Assembly: GCA_964596115.1 (NCBI GenBank)
Contig: CAZQRW010000041.1
Coordinates: 1-18,555, forward strand
From: CAZQRW01 sp964596115
GTDB taxonomy: Bacteria; Hydrothermota; UBA3072; B12-G15
Direction of reading: 5' to 3'
Length of the DNA stretch: 18,555 bases
Positions within the stretch are counted from its first letter, which is position 1; each line of letters opens with the position of its first letter. Below the pieces are notes generated by a model. The model saw nothing but the letters and a program-made list of their open reading frames with translations, had not been told where the DNA came from and ran no database searches. Below are positions 7,348-14,948 of this stretch, in pieces. A program made the position numbers and the translations under genes.

Positions 7348-7909
7348 TGTTACCTCCTTTTGTTTGTTTATAAAAGACAAAAATCCTCTGTAGACCTGTT
7401 ATATTAGCAAGTACAGCAATAATTAATACAACCCACCAGAGCACCCTATAACCGAATAACAAGCCCAGAATAATAAGTATAATTCGCTCTGGTCTTTGAA
7501 TTATTCCGACCTTTAAACTGTATCCCAACGCTTCAGCTCTTGCCCTTGTATAGCTTGTAATAAATGATCCGATCAAAGCTACCAAGCTCAAAATAGTAAG
7601 GTTAGAACCCTTTCCATATATTGCTATACAAAGAAATATAAAGAAATCAGCATACCTGTCAAGGGTGGAATCAAGAAATGAACCAAAAGGTGTAATCTTG
7701 TCTGTATACCTCGCGACTTCCCCATCAATTGTATCAAATATAGCTCCGAGAAGGATAATTAATCCGGCTGTGAAAAACCTACCTGTAAGTATAAATACCG
7801 CCCCAACTGTCACTATCACTGTGCCTATCACTGTGAGGACATTGGGAGGCACCTTTTTAAAGAGTAGAACAGCAGGTTTCGCTAATTTTCGTAGATCATC
7901 CTTTTTCAT
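7340..7909 (-). CDS. CDP-alcohol phosphatidyltransferase, probable phosphatidylinositol phosphate synthase
   Basis: A 189-aa membrane enzyme joining an alcohol to the phosphatidyl group of a CDP-activated lipid. The complete catalytic signature D-x2-D-G-x2-A-R-x8-G-x3-D-x3-D is present: D59, D62, G63, A66, R67, G76, D80, D84. About six membrane segments are evident. The downstream overlapping ino1 makes inositol-1-phosphate, so the acceptor is most likely that compound, giving phosphatidylinositol phosphate as in mycobacterial PgsA1 or Bacteroides. There is no cytidylyltransferase domain, which argues against a fused di-myo-inositol-phosphate synthase. No phosphatase to finish phosphatidylinositol is in the window. 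Start overlaps the rsmI stop (ATGA). Family certain; inositol specificity inferred from context. Confidence 0.85.
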   Translation of the reverse strand: MKKDDLRKLAKPAVLLFKKVPPNVLTVIGTVIVTVGAVFILTGRFFTAGLIILLGAIFDTIDGEVARYTDKITPFGSFLDSTLDRYADFFIFLCIAIYGKGSNLTILSLVALIGSFITSYTRARAEALGYSLKVGIIQRPERIILIILGLLFGYRVLWWVVLIIAVLANITGLQRIFVFYKQTKGGNNG

Positions 7910-8568
7910 TTTTTACCTTCTACGACAATTACAAATTCTCCCTTTTCTTTTATTTCACCCTTTAGTAGATCAGGGGCTTTCCCTTCAATTCTTTCTTCAA
8001 AAAATTTAGTCATTTCCCTCAAAATTACAATTGTTCTCTCAGGTAAAATTCCAGATATATCCCGGAGCAATTTTTTGATTCTATAGGGTGATTCAAAAAG
8101 TATTGTTGTTCTTTCTTCATTTTTTAATTGTTTAAAAAATTTCGTTCTTTTCGAACCCCTTTTTGGCAAAAATCCCTCAAATACAAACTTGTCAGGTGGG
8201 AGACCTGAAAGTATAAGGCCATTTATGACGCTGGAAGGTCCAGGAATTGAGGTGAAGGGAAGCTTTCTTTTAATAATTTCCCTGATAAGATAATAGCCTG
8301 GGTCAGAGATACAGGGTGAACCTGCGTCAGTAAGAAAGGCAATTTCTTTCTTATTTTTTACATCTTCTATAATTCCTGGTGTTTTCTTTTCTTTATTATA
8401 ATCATTGTATGACATTGTTTTCTTTCTACTAATACCATAATGTGAAAGCAACTTTTTTGCTCTTCTCGTATCCTCACAGATTACGTAGTCTACAGATTTT
8501 AAGGTTTCTATTGCCCTATAGGTAATATCACCCAGATTGCCTATTGGTGAGGCTATAAAATAAATCAT
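7906..8568 (-). CDS. rsmI: 16S rRNA (cytidine-1402-2'-O)-methyltransferase, short form
   Basis: RsmI 2'-O-methylates C1402 in the ribosomal decoding centre, using SAM, and belongs to the tetrapyrrole-methylase fold. The N-terminus IASPIGNLGDITYRAIETL (5-23) is diagnostic, followed by CEDTRRAKKLL (31-41), FLTDAGSPCISDPGYYL (78-94) and IPGPSSV (108-114). At 220 aa it lacks most of the C-terminal helical domain of longer homologues (about 280 aa), ending just after the catalytic fold (GEFVIVVEG). It overlaps both neighbours by 4 bases (ATGA on each side). The start has only a weak ribosome site, so coupling to the upstream gene probably supplies initiation. Confidence 0.93.
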   Translation of the reverse strand: MIYFIASPIGNLGDITYRAIETLKSVDYVICEDTRRAKKLLSHYGISRKKTMSYNDYNKEKKTPGIIEDVKNKKEIAFLTDAGSPCISDPGYYLIREIIKRKLPFTSIPGPSSVINGLILSGLPPDKFVFEGFLPKRGSKRTKFFKQLKNEERTTILFESPYRIKKLLRDISGILPERTIVILREMTKFFEERIEGKAPDLLKGEIKEKGEFVIVVEGKK

Positions 8569-9530
8569 ATATCCAGTCTTTTAAGCTTGGATTTCTCGAA
8601 AAATCCGGCGCTCTTTAAGGCAAATCTATAATCCTTGATACATTCGTAAACTACCTGGTCTGTTTCCCTGCCAAGGACAACAAATATAGAATCAACAAAT
8701 TTATCTATCCAGGATGCAAAGGCAGCTGTTGCTTCGTCAGTTGTCGTTACAACATTGGCTTCCCGAACTAAAAGATCATCTCCAACGGTAAAATGATTAA
8801 GTAGATTATACTTATTTCTTGCAATGTCATACGATGCCAGGAGAGTTTTATTTACAATAGATTTACCCACTATGTTTGAAAATGACTTAGCAAGATTGTT
8901 TAGAAATTTTATGTATAAAGAAATAAGTGCTGGTTGTGCCTGTTCCACCTGGGTTATACCTTCGTAGGCACTTATTATGATATGCTCTGATTCTTTTTCA
9001 AGGAATTTTAGAAGAAGGTCGCCTGTTATATTTGCTCCATGCTTGCCAGCAAGATACATTCTTACCGGTTCTCCTCTCTCAAATTTAACAAAATAATATT
9101 CCACTCCTTTGAGCAGAACGAGAAAACCGCCAAAGTTGATCTGTTTTAATTTCTCAATAAGTTTGCGCCTATCAATAGATTGTACAGGCTTACCAGCGAA
9201 CAATGGTTTCTCTTTAAGAGAAACAATCATCATAAATAGTAGCTCATCTGGAATATCATAAATGTTTACTATACCAATTTCTGAGGACTTAGCTCTTTCT
9301 ACAACATCTTTTATAGATACCAACGAAAATCCATTTCTGTTATATCTGCCTGCATTTATAGGACTGCCTTGTTTAAAAAATAATAAGTCAACCTCCTGAG
9401 GATAGATAATCTGGATATAGCCATTAAGTCTACCCTCCCTGGCTTTCTTTGCTTGATTGAGGATGTTATCAAAATTTACAAAATGGATTTTAACATTTTC
9501 AAGTATAATTCTTCCCTTTGGAAATTTCAT
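8565..9530 (-). CDS. Protein with two repeated beta domains, function unknown
   Basis: I do not recognise this 321-aa protein with certainty. Two similar segments are visible: GRLNGYIQIIY...DLLFFKQGSPINAGRY (33-63) and NFGGFLVLLK...YYFVKFERGEPVRMYLAG (132-162). Each has a small-residue turn, a beta strand, then F-x-x-G-x-P, recalling the PATAN/DUF4388-type sensory or scaffold domain. The rest (about 205-321) is helical with no membrane segment or signal peptide, so the protein is cytosolic. It lies 10 bases after ilvE and overlaps rsmI by ATGA. A signalling or protein-interaction role is possible but not shown; no enzyme motif is visible. Confidence 0.75.
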   Translation of the reverse strand: MKFPKGRIILENVKIHFVNFDNILNQAKKAREGRLNGYIQIIYPQEVDLLFFKQGSPINAGRYNRNGFSLVSIKDVVERAKSSEIGIVNIYDIPDELLFMMIVSLKEKPLFAGKPVQSIDRRKLIEKLKQINFGGFLVLLKGVEYYFVKFERGEPVRMYLAGKHGANITGDLLLKFLEKESEHIIISAYEGITQVEQAQPALISLYIKFLNNLAKSFSNIVGKSIVNKTLLASYDIARNKYNLLNHFTVGDDLLVREANVVTTTDEATAAFASWIDKFVDSIFVVLGRETDQVVYECIKDYRFALKSAGFFEKSKLKRLDI

Positions 9531-9540
9531 TGCCTAAGCC

Positions 9541-10461
9541 TCAAATAAATTCCAACCATCCAAATTTATCTTCCCTTTTACCCTCAGCAATTCCGAGCAG
9601 TTCATCCTGTATCTTTTTTGTAATTGGTCCTCTTGTACCATTCCCAATTACTATTTTATCAACAGATCGTATGGGCGTAATTTCTGCGGCACTTCCTGAG
9701 AAAAATGCTTCATCTGATGTATATATATATTCTCGCGGTATTCTTTCCTCTAAAACTGGTATTCCAAGAGCGTTTGCAATTTTTATTATCGAATCCCTGG
9801 TGATGCCAATTAAAATAGAAGAATCAATAGAAGGTGTGTAAATTTTCCCATCTCTTACAAGAAATAGATTTTCTCCACTACCTTCACTCAGAAATCCAAA
9901 ATAATCAAGTGCGATACCTTCTATGTATCCATTTATAATTGCCTCCATTTTTATTAATTGGGAATTCATATAATTCGCACCAACTTTTGCCGTTGCCGGT
10001 AAGGTACCTGGAGCCATTCTTCTCCAGCTTGATACCATCACATCAACCCCTTTCTCAAGAGCGTCAGTCCCAAGGTATTTTCCCCATTCCCACACAGCTA
10101 TAGCCATTTTTACCGGGCAATTCAATGGATTTACCCCTAATTCATTAAATCCTCTATATACAATCGGTCTTATGTAACATTTTTTAAGTTTATTTTTTTG
10201 AATGAGTTTTTTAATATTTATTGCTATTTGGTCTTTTGTATAGGGGATTTCCATTCTATATATCTTTGCTGACTCAAATAATCTTTTGAGGTGGTCCTTT
10301 AAACGAAATATTGCAGTACCTTTGGGTGTCTCATATGCGCGAAGGCCTTCATAAGCAGAAGAGCCGTAATGAATTACATGAGAGAGGATATGGATTTTTG
10401 CATCTTCCCAATGTACAAATTCTCCATCCATCCATATAAATTCGACTTCTTTAATAGCCAT
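9541..10461 (-). CDS. ilvE: Branched-chain amino acid aminotransferase
   Basis: A PLP-dependent class IV aminotransferase (306 aa) that interconverts leucine, isoleucine and valine with their 2-oxo acids. The N-terminal IWMDGEFVHWEDAKIHILSH (9-28) and HYGSSAYEGLRAY (31-43) are typical IlvE. Lys159 in ATAKVGANYMNS binds PLP, and EGSGENLFLV (193-202) and GSAAEITPIRSVD (near 257) complete the cofactor and substrate site. The ATG at 10461 follows an AAGGAGAT ribosome site. It leads the minus-strand operon behind its own promoter. No leader peptide or other ilv/leu genes are present. Confidence 0.94.
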   Translation of the reverse strand: MAIKEVEFIWMDGEFVHWEDAKIHILSHVIHYGSSAYEGLRAYETPKGTAIFRLKDHLKRLFESAKIYRMEIPYTKDQIAINIKKLIQKNKLKKCYIRPIVYRGFNELGVNPLNCPVKMAIAVWEWGKYLGTDALEKGVDVMVSSWRRMAPGTLPATAKVGANYMNSQLIKMEAIINGYIEGIALDYFGFLSEGSGENLFLVRDGKIYTPSIDSSILIGITRDSIIKIANALGIPVLEERIPREYIYTSDEAFFSGSAAEITPIRSVDKIVIGNGTRGPITKKIQDELLGIAEGKREDKFGWLEFI

Positions 10462-10483
10462 ATGTTGATCTCCTTTTTCTCGA

Positions 10484-10512
10484 AGTTTAATTGATTAATT
10501 CTAATATGTCAA
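10484..10512 (-). promoter_or_regulatory. Promoter for the ilvE operon
   Basis: Read on the minus strand, TTGACA (10512-10507) and TAAACT (10489-10484) are 17 bases apart. The start of transcription would fall near 10476, leaving only about 15 bases before the ilvE ATG, too short for an attenuator or riboswitch. It is back to back with the plus-strand promoter at 10531. Confidence 0.5.
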
Positions 10513-10530
10513 GTTAAAAGTGAGGAATTC

Positions 10531-10558
10531 TTGACAAAAGCACATTAAACTATAATAT
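10531..10558 (+). promoter_or_regulatory. Promoter for the COG2403-arcC operon
   Basis: A perfect TTGACA at 10531-10536 is followed by TATAATAT at 10551-10558. The TATAAT hexamer is 14 bases away, short for the usual 16-18; TAATAT at 10553-10558 gives 16. Transcription would start near 10563, which rules out the ATG at 10567 as a start for the gene below. The 88-base leader holds a 6-base-pair hairpin (ATTCCC 10593-10598, GGGAAT 10606-10611) of unknown meaning. Confidence 0.5.
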
Positions 10559-10650
10559 TAATTGTCTTGGGTAAATGGAAAGATGTTCAAACATTCCCCA
10601 GCAAAGGGAATAAATATAGCTTATATTTCAAAATAAAAAGGGAGGTTGAT

Positions 10651-11967
10651 ATGACAAAAAGGAAAAGGGTTATCATTATGGGAGCAGCTGGTAGAGATTT
10701 CCACAATTTTAATACATTTTTCAGAGATAATGAGGAGTTTGAAGTGGTCTGTTTTACTGCCACACAAATTCCAAATATTGAAGGAAGAAAATATCCTTCA
10801 GAACTGGCAGGCAGATTATATCCAGATGGTATACCAATTTACAGTGAAGAAGAGTTGCCTGATTTAATAAAAAACTACAATGCTGATTATGTCGTTTTTG
10901 CCTATAGTGATGTTCCTCATATTTATGTTATGCATAAGGCATCCCTCGCCATGGCATCAGGTGCTAATTTTCTTTTGCTTGCTCCCAAGGATACAATGGT
11001 GAAATCGAATAAACCGTTGATTGCTATTGGTGCCGTAAGGACTGGTAGTGGTAAGAGCCAAACAACAAGATATATAGCAAAAATATTGAAAAGTATGGGT
11101 AAAAAGATTGCAGTAATAAGGCATCCTATGCCATATGGTAATTTGTTAGAGCAAAGGGTACAAAGATTTGAAACACTTGAAGATTTAGATAGATATCATT
11201 GTACAATTGAAGAGAGAGAAGAATATGAACCACATATAAATATGGGTTCTGTTGTTTATGCTGGAGTAGATTATGGTGCCATTCTTGCGGAGGCTGAAAA
11301 AGAGGCAGATATAATCCTTTGGGATGGCGGCAACAATGATTTTTCATTTTATAAGGCAGATTTAACGATTGTCGTTGCTGATCCGCATAGGCCTGGGCAT
11401 GAGATAAGTTACCACCCAGGTGAAACGAATTTAAGGATGGCAGATATTGTTATTATCAATAAAGTAGATACAGCTGATTTTGAAAATATTGAAACAGTCA
11501 GAAATAATATTTTTATGTATAATCCAGATGCAATTGTTATTGAAGCTGCTTCCCCTATATATATTGAAAAGCCAGAAATGATAAAGGGTAAGAAGGTTCT
11601 TGTAGTTGAAGATGGGCCAACTCTTACCCACGGTGGTATGGCCTATGGGGCTGGATTTGTTGCAGCTAAGCGATTTGGTGCAAGGGAAATAATAGATCCA
11701 AGACCGTTTGCAGTTGGTTCTATAGTAGATACATATAATAAGTATAAAACTACCGGGAATGTTTTGCCAGCTATGGGTTATGGTGAGCATCAAGTAAAGG
11801 AACTCGAAAAAACAATAAATAATTCAGATGCGGAAGTTGTTATTATTGCTACGCCAATTAATTTGGGCAGGCTTATAAATATAAATATTCCTCATTTGAG
11901 AACATCCTATGAACTTGAGATAATAGGAGAGCCATCTCTGGAGGATATAATTAGAAAAAGGTTCTGA
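10651..11967 (+). CDS. COG2403 P-loop GTPase, cyclic 2,3-diphosphoglycerate synthetase-like
   Basis: A 438-aa cytosolic protein of the predicted-GTPase family COG2403, which includes archaeal cyclic 2,3-diphosphoglycerate synthetase. An N-terminal dinucleotide-fold-like part (VIIMGAAGRDFHNFN, 7-21) precedes a Walker A loop, GAVRTGSGKS (127-136), then IILWDGGNND (221-230) and NKVD (270-273), the base-recognition motif of GTPases. I start it at 10651 because GGGAGGT lies 10641-10647 and the 28 residues read from 10567 are not family-like and would begin at the transcription start. Carbamate kinase follows after 3 bases. This linkage argues that many bacterial members do something other than make cyclic diphosphoglycerate, perhaps connected to carbamoyl phosphate. 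The family is secure; the reaction is not. Confidence 0.85.
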   Translation: MTKRKRVIIMGAAGRDFHNFNTFFRDNEEFEVVCFTATQIPNIEGRKYPSELAGRLYPDGIPIYSEEELPDLIKNYNADYVVFAYSDVPHIYVMHKASLAMASGANFLLLAPKDTMVKSNKPLIAIGAVRTGSGKSQTTRYIAKILKSMGKKIAVIRHPMPYGNLLEQRVQRFETLEDLDRYHCTIEEREEYEPHINMGSVVYAGVDYGAILAEAEKEADIILWDGGNNDFSFYKADLTIVVADPHRPGHEISYHPGETNLRMADIVIINKVDTADFENIETVRNNIFMYNPDAIVIEAASPIYIEKPEMIKGKKVLVVEDGPTLTHGGMAYGAGFVAAKRFGAREIIDPRPFAVGSIVDTYNKYKTTGNVLPAMGYGEHQVKELEKTINNSDAEVVIIATPINLGRLININIPHLRTSYELEIIGEPSLEDIIRKRF

Positions 11968-11970
11968 AAG

Positions 11971-12909
11971 ATGAGAAAAGCAGTTGTTGCCCTTGGTGGA
12001 AATGCAATTCTTCCAAAGGGCTCCTCAGGTGATATACATGAACAGTTTAGAAACACACGTAAAAGTCTTGAGAGCATCATTTTTCTCATAAAGCAGGGAT
12101 ACAATATTGCCATTACGCATGGCAATGGACCACAGGCTGGAAATGAACTTATAAAAAATGAGTTGGGCAGAGGTATAGTTCCAGAGCTGCCTCTGGGTGT
12201 TATTGATGCTGCAACAGAAGGATGGATGGGTTATATGATAGAGCAATCTTTACAAAATAGATTAATGCAGGAGGGAATTAAAAAAGATGTTGTTACTATC
12301 CCTACCCAGGTACTTGTTGATAGAAATGACCCTGCCTGGAATATACCTACAAAGCCTGTTGGTCCCTTTATGAGTAAGGATGAAGCAAAAAAATTGATTG
12401 AAAGGGGATACCCTGTAGTCGAGGATGCTGGAAGGGGTTGGAGAAGGGTAGTTCCTTCACCAAAACCAAGAGAAATTGTTGAAAAAAAGATAATAAAAAA
12501 GCTTGTAGATGATGGAGATATTGTTATTGCCGCAGGTGGTGGAGGAATCCCTGTCTATGTTGAAGAGGATGGAAGGTTAGAAGGGCTTGATGGTGTAATA
12601 GATAAAGACCTTGCTTCCAGTGTATTAGCAACGGACATTGGAGCAGATATTTTAATTATACTAACAGCTGTACCTCAAGTCTATCTTAATTTTGGTAAAC
12701 CTGGACAGAAACCTATTCCTAAGATGACTCTTTCAGACGCGAGGGCATTTCTTCAGAAAGGTGAATTCCCAGCGGGGAGTATGGGCCCAAAGATTGAGGC
12801 TGCATGTGAGTTTATTTCAAAAGGTGGAAAGGAGGTTCTTATCACCTCTCTGGGAACTATAGTTGAAGCCATGAGCAGAAATTTGGGTACAAGAATTGTA
12901 CCAGATTAA
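11971..12909 (+). CDS. arcC: Carbamate kinase
   Basis: Catalyses ADP plus carbamoyl phosphate to ATP, CO2 and ammonia, or the reverse, in the cytosol. The 312-aa protein carries the amino-acid-kinase fold with the carbamate kinase marks: VALGGNAI (6-13), THGNGPQAGNE (49-59), DPAWNIPTKPVGPFM (120-134), GWRRVVPSPKP (156-166) and AAGGGGIPV (187-195). It begins 3 bases after the GTPase gene, with a poor ribosome site. No arginine deiminase, ornithine carbamoyltransferase or other carbamoyltransferase is nearby, so the carbamoyl phosphate source is not the standard arginine deiminase pathway. Very confident. Confidence 0.95.
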   Translation: MRKAVVALGGNAILPKGSSGDIHEQFRNTRKSLESIIFLIKQGYNIAITHGNGPQAGNELIKNELGRGIVPELPLGVIDAATEGWMGYMIEQSLQNRLMQEGIKKDVVTIPTQVLVDRNDPAWNIPTKPVGPFMSKDEAKKLIERGYPVVEDAGRGWRRVVPSPKPREIVEKKIIKKLVDDGDIVIAAGGGGIPVYVEEDGRLEGLDGVIDKDLASSVLATDIGADILIILTAVPQVYLNFGKPGQKPIPKMTLSDARAFLQKGEFPAGSMGPKIEAACEFISKGGKEVLITSLGTIVEAMSRNLGTRIVPD

Positions 12910-12912
12910 AAT

Positions 12913-13782
12913 ATGCAGCCTATACTTCTGATTCATGGTGGTGCGGGTAACAAGAAAAGTTATTATAATGAAAGAATAGAAGGGATTTCTACTGCTTTGG
13001 AAGAGGGGAATATTATCTTAAAATCTGGTGGGTCTGCTATTGACTGTGTGGAAAAGGCAGTTATCTCAATGGAAAATAACCCTATTTTTAATGCTGGCTA
13101 TGGCTCAGTTCCAGGACTTGATGGTGAAGTTGAGATGGATGCTGCATTAATGACAATGGATGGAAGATTCGGTGCGGTTGCCGCTATCAAGAGAGTTAAA
13201 AACCCGATACAAGTGGCGAGAAAAGTAATGGAGGAAACAGAGCATCTTTTAATTGTTGGAGAAGGTGCTACAAAATTTGCCCGGGTGATGGGCTTTTATG
13301 ATTTCGATCCACTCACGAAAGAAATGAAAAAAAGGTATAGTGAATCAAAAGAAGTTTCGTATTATAAGAAAGTGGAGTATTTTAGAAAATTATATGGACT
13401 GGGAACGGTAGGTGCTATTGCTATGGATAGAAATGGCGAACTTGCAGTAGCAACATCCACAGGAGGGCTCTTTTTACATCTTCCTGGAAGGGTGGGGGAT
13501 ACCCCTATTCTTGGTGGTGGTACCTATGCTTCAAGTATGGGGGCTGCTTCTGCCACTGGCTATGGTGAAGAAATTGCTCGAAACTTAATCGCTAAGGTGG
13601 CAGTTGATATGTTGATTAATTATTCGCCTCAAAAAGTTGTTGAGAAATTATTAGACAAATTTAGTTTTTCTTTCGGGATAATAATTATGAACAAATATGG
13701 AGAGTATAGTGTAGGTTATTCAACCAAATATATGGCAAGAGGATTAATCAAGGGTAAAAACAAAGAGGTTGATTTTGAATGA
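12913..13782 (+). CDS. Isoaspartyl peptidase / plant-type L-asparaginase
   Basis: A 289-aa N-terminal-nucleophile hydrolase that cleaves isoaspartyl dipeptides and asparagine. It should be cut between Gly164 and Thr165 (GLGTVGAIAMD), freeing the catalytic threonine. The N-terminal IHGGAG (7-12), FNAGYGSVPGLDGEVEMDA (59-77), TSTGG (181-185), GRVGDTPILGGGTY (192-205) and SATGYGEEI all match the T2 family. No signal peptide is present, so it is cytosolic. It starts 3 bases after arcC and releases ammonia or aspartate, a possible link with carbamate chemistry, although damaged-protein repair is the more usual role. Its stop overlaps the next gene by ATGA. Confidence 0.93.
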   Translation: MQPILLIHGGAGNKKSYYNERIEGISTALEEGNIILKSGGSAIDCVEKAVISMENNPIFNAGYGSVPGLDGEVEMDAALMTMDGRFGAVAAIKRVKNPIQVARKVMEETEHLLIVGEGATKFARVMGFYDFDPLTKEMKKRYSESKEVSYYKKVEYFRKLYGLGTVGAIAMDRNGELAVATSTGGLFLHLPGRVGDTPILGGGTYASSMGAASATGYGEEIARNLIAKVAVDMLINYSPQKVVEKLLDKFSFSFGIIIMNKYGEYSVGYSTKYMARGLIKGKNKEVDFE

Positions 13783-14948
13783 TATTGATACTACTATCTT
13801 TTCAGTCCTGTTATAAATTAGAATATTTTTCAATAGAACGGTCAAGGAACTTTGATAGTTACCTTGAAGTTAATACTAAAATTAAACCATTGAGGTTTTT
13901 TATCTCATCGGGATATTCTGTAGATTTGTATAATAAACAAATCTTTGGGAATTTACATAGTTTTTCATTTGGAGGAGGCTATTACAGAGATGGCAGATTC
14001 TTAATAGGAGTTATTCCATTCTTTGATTTTCCCATAGGTGGCAGTGATACCTTCAGATATTTTTCTGTAAATAAGATTTCTCCCGGTATTAAACTCAATT
14101 TAGGAATGGGTTATAATTCATTTTTGGGTGGAGAATTCTCATATGAAAAGAGGGATTTAAAGATTGATGATATTAAAAGTTCAATAAGTATTGAAAAAAG
14201 GGATTCATTGGGTTTTGGGCTTAGTTTTCTTTATAGGGGATTTATTTATAATAATGAATTAAACAATGTCTTTTCTTTATTGCCGTACCTTTCACTTTTA
14301 AAGAATAAAATGGAATATACTCTTGGAATTGAATTCAGGATTACACCCCCCGGGAGGGATATCTCCGACGTTGACAGAACCGGGTTGAATACAGGCGAAA
14401 GGGGGTTTCCATTGTTTAAGTTTTTCCTTTCAGCAAGGTATAGGAGTAGAAAGGTGAGTAAATCTGATAAGTTTTCCTTAAGTGTAGGGCTTTATGACCC
14501 AAGTGGGAATCCTGTAAAGGGGATTTTGAGTATTGAAGGTATTGGGAGCTATAATATTTCTGAGGGAAAAAATCGGGTTAACCTAAAAGAGGGCAAATAC
14601 AACTTGAATTTTTATAGTAAAGGTTATATGAGTGTAGACACTACGATATACCTGGTTCAAAATACAGAAATAAACATTTTTTTTAAAAAGTGTATCAAGG
14701 GAACCATTGTGTATATCTGTTTAAGAGATAAAAAGGATAATAGACCTGTTATGGGGAATGTGGTTGTTATAAATGGATTAAATCTTTCAATCAAAGCAGA
14801 TTCTACTGGGATGTGTATTGCCCATCTTAAGCCAGGTTCATATATATTAAAGGCAATGGGTGAAGATTACATATCAAAAAATTATTATCTTGAGGTTAAA
14901 CAGGAGAAAAAAATTAATCTGACGATTTATCTTGAAAAGGTGAAATGA
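13779..14948 (+). CDS. Probable outer-membrane or surface beta protein, unknown function
   Basis: Not recognised as a named family. Residues 1-11 are a short hydrophobic leader ending in a cysteine (LLSFQSC), a weak lipoprotein-like site. Residues about 25-225 alternate in beta-strand pattern with many aromatic and glycine residues (SFSFGGGYYR 61-70, LGFGLSFLYRG 144-154), as in an outer-membrane barrel. Two carboxypeptidase-regulatory/PEGA-like beta sandwiches follow, at about 232-303 and 308-388, with matching KEGKYNLNFYSKGY (270-283) and KPGSYILKAMGEDY (351-364). It overlaps both neighbours by ATGA, so it is co-translated with the asparaginase and the flippase-like protein. An envelope role is inferred from fold features only. 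Confidence 0.7.
   Translation: MILILLSFQSCYKLEYFSIERSRNFDSYLEVNTKIKPLRFFISSGYSVDLYNKQIFGNLHSFSFGGGYYRDGRFLIGVIPFFDFPIGGSDTFRYFSVNKISPGIKLNLGMGYNSFLGGEFSYEKRDLKIDDIKSSISIEKRDSLGFGLSFLYRGFIYNNELNNVFSLLPYLSLLKNKMEYTLGIEFRITPPGRDISDVDRTGLNTGERGFPLFKFFLSARYRSRKVSKSDKFSLSVGLYDPSGNPVKGILSIEGIGSYNISEGKNRVNLKEGKYNLNFYSKGYMSVDTTIYLVQNTEINIFFKKCIKGTIVYICLRDKKDNRPVMGNVVVINGLNLSIKADSTGMCIAHLKPGSYILKAMGEDYISKNYYLEVKQEKKINLTIYLEKVK

Noticed and set aside
7348..7380. Earlier ATG for inositol-1-phosphate synthase
   Set aside because: Lies inside the coding end of the phosphatidyltransferase and lacks a ribosome site; the ATG at 7347 has AAAGGAGGT and gives the family N-terminus.
9518..9841. Open plus-strand frame opposite ilvE
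   Set aside because: Antisense to a clear aminotransferase, with no ribosome site or recognisable motif.
10567..10650. An earlier in-frame ATG that would lengthen the COG2403 protein by 28 residues
   Set aside because: No ribosome site precedes it, it sits at the predicted transcription start, and the extra residues do not resemble the family; 10651 has GGGAGGT in front.
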